The position numbers were made by a program, and so were the translations under genes. A stretch of 8,628 nucleotides of DNA from NCBI GenBank assembly GCA_024638355.1, contig JAHEKO010000142.1, positions 1-8,628 on the forward strand, in the 5' to 3' direction. The number at the start of each line of letters is the position of its first letter. The stretch's first letter is position 1. This document shows, one piece after another, positions 6,151 to 8,628 of this stretch. The notes below the pieces were generated by a model. It did not search any database, was not told where the DNA came from, and saw only the letters and a list, made by a program, of their open reading frames with translations. The DNA is from Acidobacteriota bacterium. GTDB lineage: Bacteria; Acidobacteriota; Thermoanaerobaculia; Multivoradales; JAHEKO01.

Positions 6151-7707
6151 ATGAACCAACCGGCCGCGAAGACGACTCGCCCCGCGGACGGCAGGTTCGT
6201 GATCTTCCATCTCTCGGGCATGCGGCGCGGCGCCTTCGAGCCCCTGCGCGGCGACACCCTGCGCATCGGCACGGAGGCCGGCTCCGAGATCCAGCTGCCG
6301 ACCGAGGAGCCTCAGGTCGCCGGCCATCACGCCACCCTCCACCGCCGCCCCGAAGGCTACGAGCTGGAGGCGCTGGCGCCGCAGGGGGTCTGGGTCAACG
6401 GCGAGCGCGTCGAGCGCACCCTCCTGCGGCCGGGCGACATCATCGAGATCGGCCAGGCCGGTCCGGTGCTTCGCCTGCGCTACTACCCCGGCGAGTCGAA
6501 GGCCTACAAGTCGCCCGCCGAGGCCTTCAGCGATTGCGTTGTCACGGTCGCCAACCTCGACGGCTCACTGCTGAGCCGTACCGCGGCCTTCGTCACCGGC
6601 GTGCCGCGCGAGCTCGCCACGCAGACGTCACTGCGCTTCCGCGCCCTGGTGCTACTGTCGATCGCCGTTCTCGCCGTGCTCCTCGTCTCCCAGATCCGCC
6701 GCGAGCGCGAGCTCGAAGAGCGCCTGGCGACGCAGGTGACCGGACTCGCCGAGCTGCTGAACCGGGATCGAGACAACGCCCTCAGCCCCGAGGATCTGGC
6801 GCTTGTCGAGGCGGAGTTCTCCGGCCGGATCGAGGCGCTCGAGGGCCGTTCGGAAGCCGCCGCGCGCGTCATCGGCGCCGCCTCGGGCTCGGTCGTCTTT
6901 CTCCAGGGAGCGTACGGCTACGTCGAGCTCTCCAGCGGGCTCGACCTACGCCTGCAGCTCGGCCGAGACGGCTCGCCTCGGCTGCATCCGAGCGGCGAGC
7001 CCGTGGTCGGCGTCACCGGAGAGGGGCCGCCGGTCGAGGCGCTTTTCACCGGCACCGGATTCGTCGCCACCGCCGACGGGCTGCTGCTGACCAACAAGCA
7101 CGTCGCGACGCCGTGGGAGTACGACGGCGCGACCGCCGCCATGCGAGCGCAGGGCATCGAGCCGCGAATGCGCCGCCTTCTCGCCTATCTGCCCGGGCGC
7201 GCGGAGCCGGTGGACGTCGAGCTCGTCCTCGCCAGCGAGCGCGCCGACGTTGCGGTGCTGCGCTGCACGCTGGAGCCCGGCGCGGTGCGGCACCTGCCGC
7301 TCGCCGAGGGCAGCCCGAAGCCGGGAGCCGAAGTCTTCGTGCTGGGCTATCCCGCCGGCGTGCGCGCGCTCCTCGCCCGCGCCGACGAGCGCTTCGTGAA
7401 GGAGCTGATCGGCGGCCAACCGATCGACTTCTGGCAGTTGGCCGAGCGGCTGGCGGCGGGCGGGTACATCGCGCCGCTCGCCACCCGCGGCATCGTCGGC
7501 CAGGTCACCGACGCCGCGGTGGTCTACGACGCCGAGACCACCCGGGGCGGCAGCGGCGGGCCGGTGATCGATACCGAAGGCAAGGTGGTCGCCGTCAACT
7601 CGGCGATCCTGCCCGAGTTCGGCGGCTCGAACCTGGGCGTGCCCGCCGCCTACGCCCGCCGGCTGATCGCGCGAGCCGCAACGGCCGCGCCCACCGGGCA
7701 AGACTAG
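6151..7707 (+). CDS. Membrane-anchored FHA-domain trypsin/HtrA-like serine protease
   Basis: The product has 518 residues. Residues about 17-108 form an FHA-like fold (LRIGTEAGSEIQL, then QVAGHHATL, then VWVNGERV), a fold that usually reads phosphothreonine. A single membrane helix lies at about 165-182 (ALVLLSIAVLAVLLVSQI), followed by arginines and a charged, probably coiled-coil stretch to about 240. There is no N-terminal signal peptide, so I infer FHA in the cytoplasm and the C-terminus in the periplasm. The protease domain (about 290-515) has a full trypsin-type triad: His317 in LLTNKHV, Asp366 in ERADVAVL and Ser468 in RGGSGGP. No PDZ domain follows. The FHA binding residues are altered: the usual arginine after IG is Thr41, and the usual serine of the VSRxHA motif is Ala57, while N83-G84 is kept. 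About 40 extra, partly helical residues lie between GYPAGV (399-404) and TRGIV (445-449). The ribosome binding site before ATG 6151 is weak, so the start is less certain than the frame. The gene follows lon by 73 bases. Confidence 0.85.
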   Translation: MNQPAAKTTRPADGRFVIFHLSGMRRGAFEPLRGDTLRIGTEAGSEIQLPTEEPQVAGHHATLHRRPEGYELEALAPQGVWVNGERVERTLLRPGDIIEIGQAGPVLRLRYYPGESKAYKSPAEAFSDCVVTVANLDGSLLSRTAAFVTGVPRELATQTSLRFRALVLLSIAVLAVLLVSQIRRERELEERLATQVTGLAELLNRDRDNALSPEDLALVEAEFSGRIEALEGRSEAAARVIGAASGSVVFLQGAYGYVELSSGLDLRLQLGRDGSPRLHPSGEPVVGVTGEGPPVEALFTGTGFVATADGLLLTNKHVATPWEYDGATAAMRAQGIEPRMRRLLAYLPGRAEPVDVELVLASERADVAVLRCTLEPGAVRHLPLAEGSPKPGAEVFVLGYPAGVRALLARADERFVKELIGGQPIDFWQLAERLAAGGYIAPLATRGIVGQVTDAAVVYDAETTRGGSGGPVIDTEGKVVAVNSAILPEFGGSNLGVPAAYARRLIARAATAAPTGQD

Positions 7708-7736
7708 CCTGACCTTCTCACCGACTTCGCGCGGTC

Positions 7737-8627
7737 TCAGCCGTCGTCGGCGGGATCCGCTGCGGAGTCCCTTTCGGAGTCGGCCCCGGCCTTCGCCTCG
7801 GCCTCCGGGTCCCATTCCCGAACGCAGAGGGCACGCAGGCCGAGCTCGTAGCCGGCGTTGGTCTCAAACGCCTTGCGGAACCGGTAGTTGAACGTCCAGG
7901 CGCGCTCCGAGCCGTCGTACTCCGAGCTCCAGACACAGCACTCCGAGAGGAGGATCCCCCCGACTATCTTGTAGGAGCCGGTCTCCCAGATCGCCTGCAA
8001 CGACTCGAGCTCGTCGAGAAGCGGCAGGCGCCAGTTTTCGAAGCCGCCGGTCTTCAGGTCGCGGCAGTAGGCGTAGGCTTCCCGCAGGTCCAGGTCGATG
8101 CCGCTGTCTCGCTTGGGCCACATCAGCAGGTGCTTCGGATCGCGGTAGATACCGCCCTTGCGCTCCTCGCGCTGGAATTTGCCGATCGCCCTCTTCATCC
8201 GGATCCGCACCGACAAGCTGCCGGCCTCCTCGAGGTCCACAACCTTGTCCCAGATCGCGGCGGGGAACTCGGTCGAGATCGCGCGAACCGCCAGCTCGCC
8301 GAGATCGACCGGGTACTCGAGCGACTCGCCCGGCACCACCTCTCCCGCCAGCAGGCCGTCGACGTAGACGAAGCTCTCCGCGTCCGTGACGAAGATCAGC
8401 AGACCCGGCTTGTCGGCATCCGAGTCGGAATCGGAGTCCTCGTCGTCGGCGTCGGCCGCATCGTCCTCGGCGTCCGGCTCGCCCTCCTCCAGCGTCTCGG
8501 CCGCCGCGCCCGCCTCGGCGCTCTCCGCGGCCGCTTCCTCGACGCCCTCCTCGGCGACGGTCGGCTCCTCGTCGACGCTCTCATCCTGCGCCGCCGCCGG
8601 TAGCGTGAGCACCAGGATCGCGGCGAG
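7737..8627 (-). CDS. Exported PEGA-like / DUF1566 (Lcl_C) domain protein, 5' end missing
   Basis: The open frame runs off the right edge. In-frame codons beyond GTG 8612 continue a signal-peptide core (LAAILVLTLPAAAQ), so the true start is outside the window and GTG 8612 is not the start. Numbering from that GTG, residues 11-67 are a low-complexity linker, roughly half Asp/Glu and without Lys or Arg. Residues about 70-140 resemble a PEGA domain (FVYVDGLLAGEVVPGE). Residues about 157-267 are a DUF1566/Lcl_C domain with its typical landmarks: LLMWPKRDSGIDLD, AYCRDL, GGFENWRLP, a WSSEYDG segment and ALCVRE. Cysteines at 183, 225, 226 and 263 could form disulfides in the periplasm. DUF1566 domains are found in secreted and surface proteins, often in multi-domain contexts; a biochemical activity cannot be read here. 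The C-terminal tail (268-291) is again rich in acidic residues and alanine. The gene converges on the FHA-protease gene, with 29 bases between the stops and no clear terminator. Confidence 0.75.
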   Translation of the reverse strand, partial: LAAILVLTLPAAAQDESVDEEPTVAEEGVEEAAAESAEAGAAAETLEEGEPDAEDDAADADDEDSDSDSDADKPGLLIFVTDAESFVYVDGLLAGEVVPGESLEYPVDLGELAVRAISTEFPAAIWDKVVDLEEAGSLSVRIRMKRAIGKFQREERKGGIYRDPKHLLMWPKRDSGIDLDLREAYAYCRDLKTGGFENWRLPLLDELESLQAIWETGSYKIVGGILLSECCVWSSEYDGSERAWTFNYRFRKAFETNAGYELGLRALCVREWDPEAEAKAGADSERDSAADPADDG

Positions 8628-8628
8628 A

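Noticed and set aside
7708..7736. Shared terminator between the convergent genes
   Set aside because: The 29-base gap offers only a four-base GACC/GGTC pairing and no T-tract, which is too weak to annotate.
8400..8480. Repetitive-looking TCC/GTC-rich stretch as a possible simple repeat or array
   Set aside because: It is explained by codons for the Asp/Glu/Ser-rich linker of the minus-strand gene; there is no regular spacer-repeat structure.

Overview
This is a GC-rich chromosomal window, read by eye, with tightly packed genes and small gaps. There is no mobile element, rRNA, tRNA, CRISPR array or integration site that I can see. Codon use looks uniform throughout, with strong G/C at third positions. 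The mix of a DUF885 metallopeptidase-like protein, a TolB-type propeller, Lon, an FHA-protease fusion and a secreted DUF1566 protein resembles genomes of Acidobacteriota. That assignment is an inference and is weak: another high-GC, double-membrane phylum would also fit.

Layout. Positions 3-173 hold the last 56 codons of a class V aminotransferase-like gene. A 76-base gap leads to three forward genes that look like one operon: an exported DUF885 protein (250-2010), a small lipoprotein that starts at a TTG inside the preceding stop (2007-2384, TTGA overlap), and an exported two-domain beta-propeller protein that starts inside the next stop (2381-3601, ATGA overlap). After 61 bases, which contain a perfect inverted repeat, comes lon (about 3663-6077). 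Its conserved N-terminus can only be reached with a non-standard start, most likely CTG. A hairpin lies in the 73-base gap after lon. Next is a gene for an inner-membrane protein with a degenerate FHA domain, one membrane helix and a trypsin/HtrA-like protease (6151-7707). The last gene is on the minus strand, converges on the previous one, and runs off the right edge: an exported protein with an acidic low-complexity stretch, a PEGA-like domain and a DUF1566/Lcl_C domain (7737-8627).

How the genes may work together. Five of the seven genes encode proteins with export or membrane signals, and three encode proven or likely peptidases: DUF885, Lon and the FHA-linked protease. Lon would act on damaged or regulatory proteins in the cytoplasm. 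The neighbouring FHA-TM-protease would place its protease in the periplasm and its FHA domain in the cytoplasm. A shared protein quality-control or envelope-stress theme is possible, but it rests on gene order alone. I found no defence system or other clearly new multi-gene system. The points most worth checking are the lon start and its palindromic leader, and the FHA-TM-protease with its changed FHA binding residues and its extra loop.
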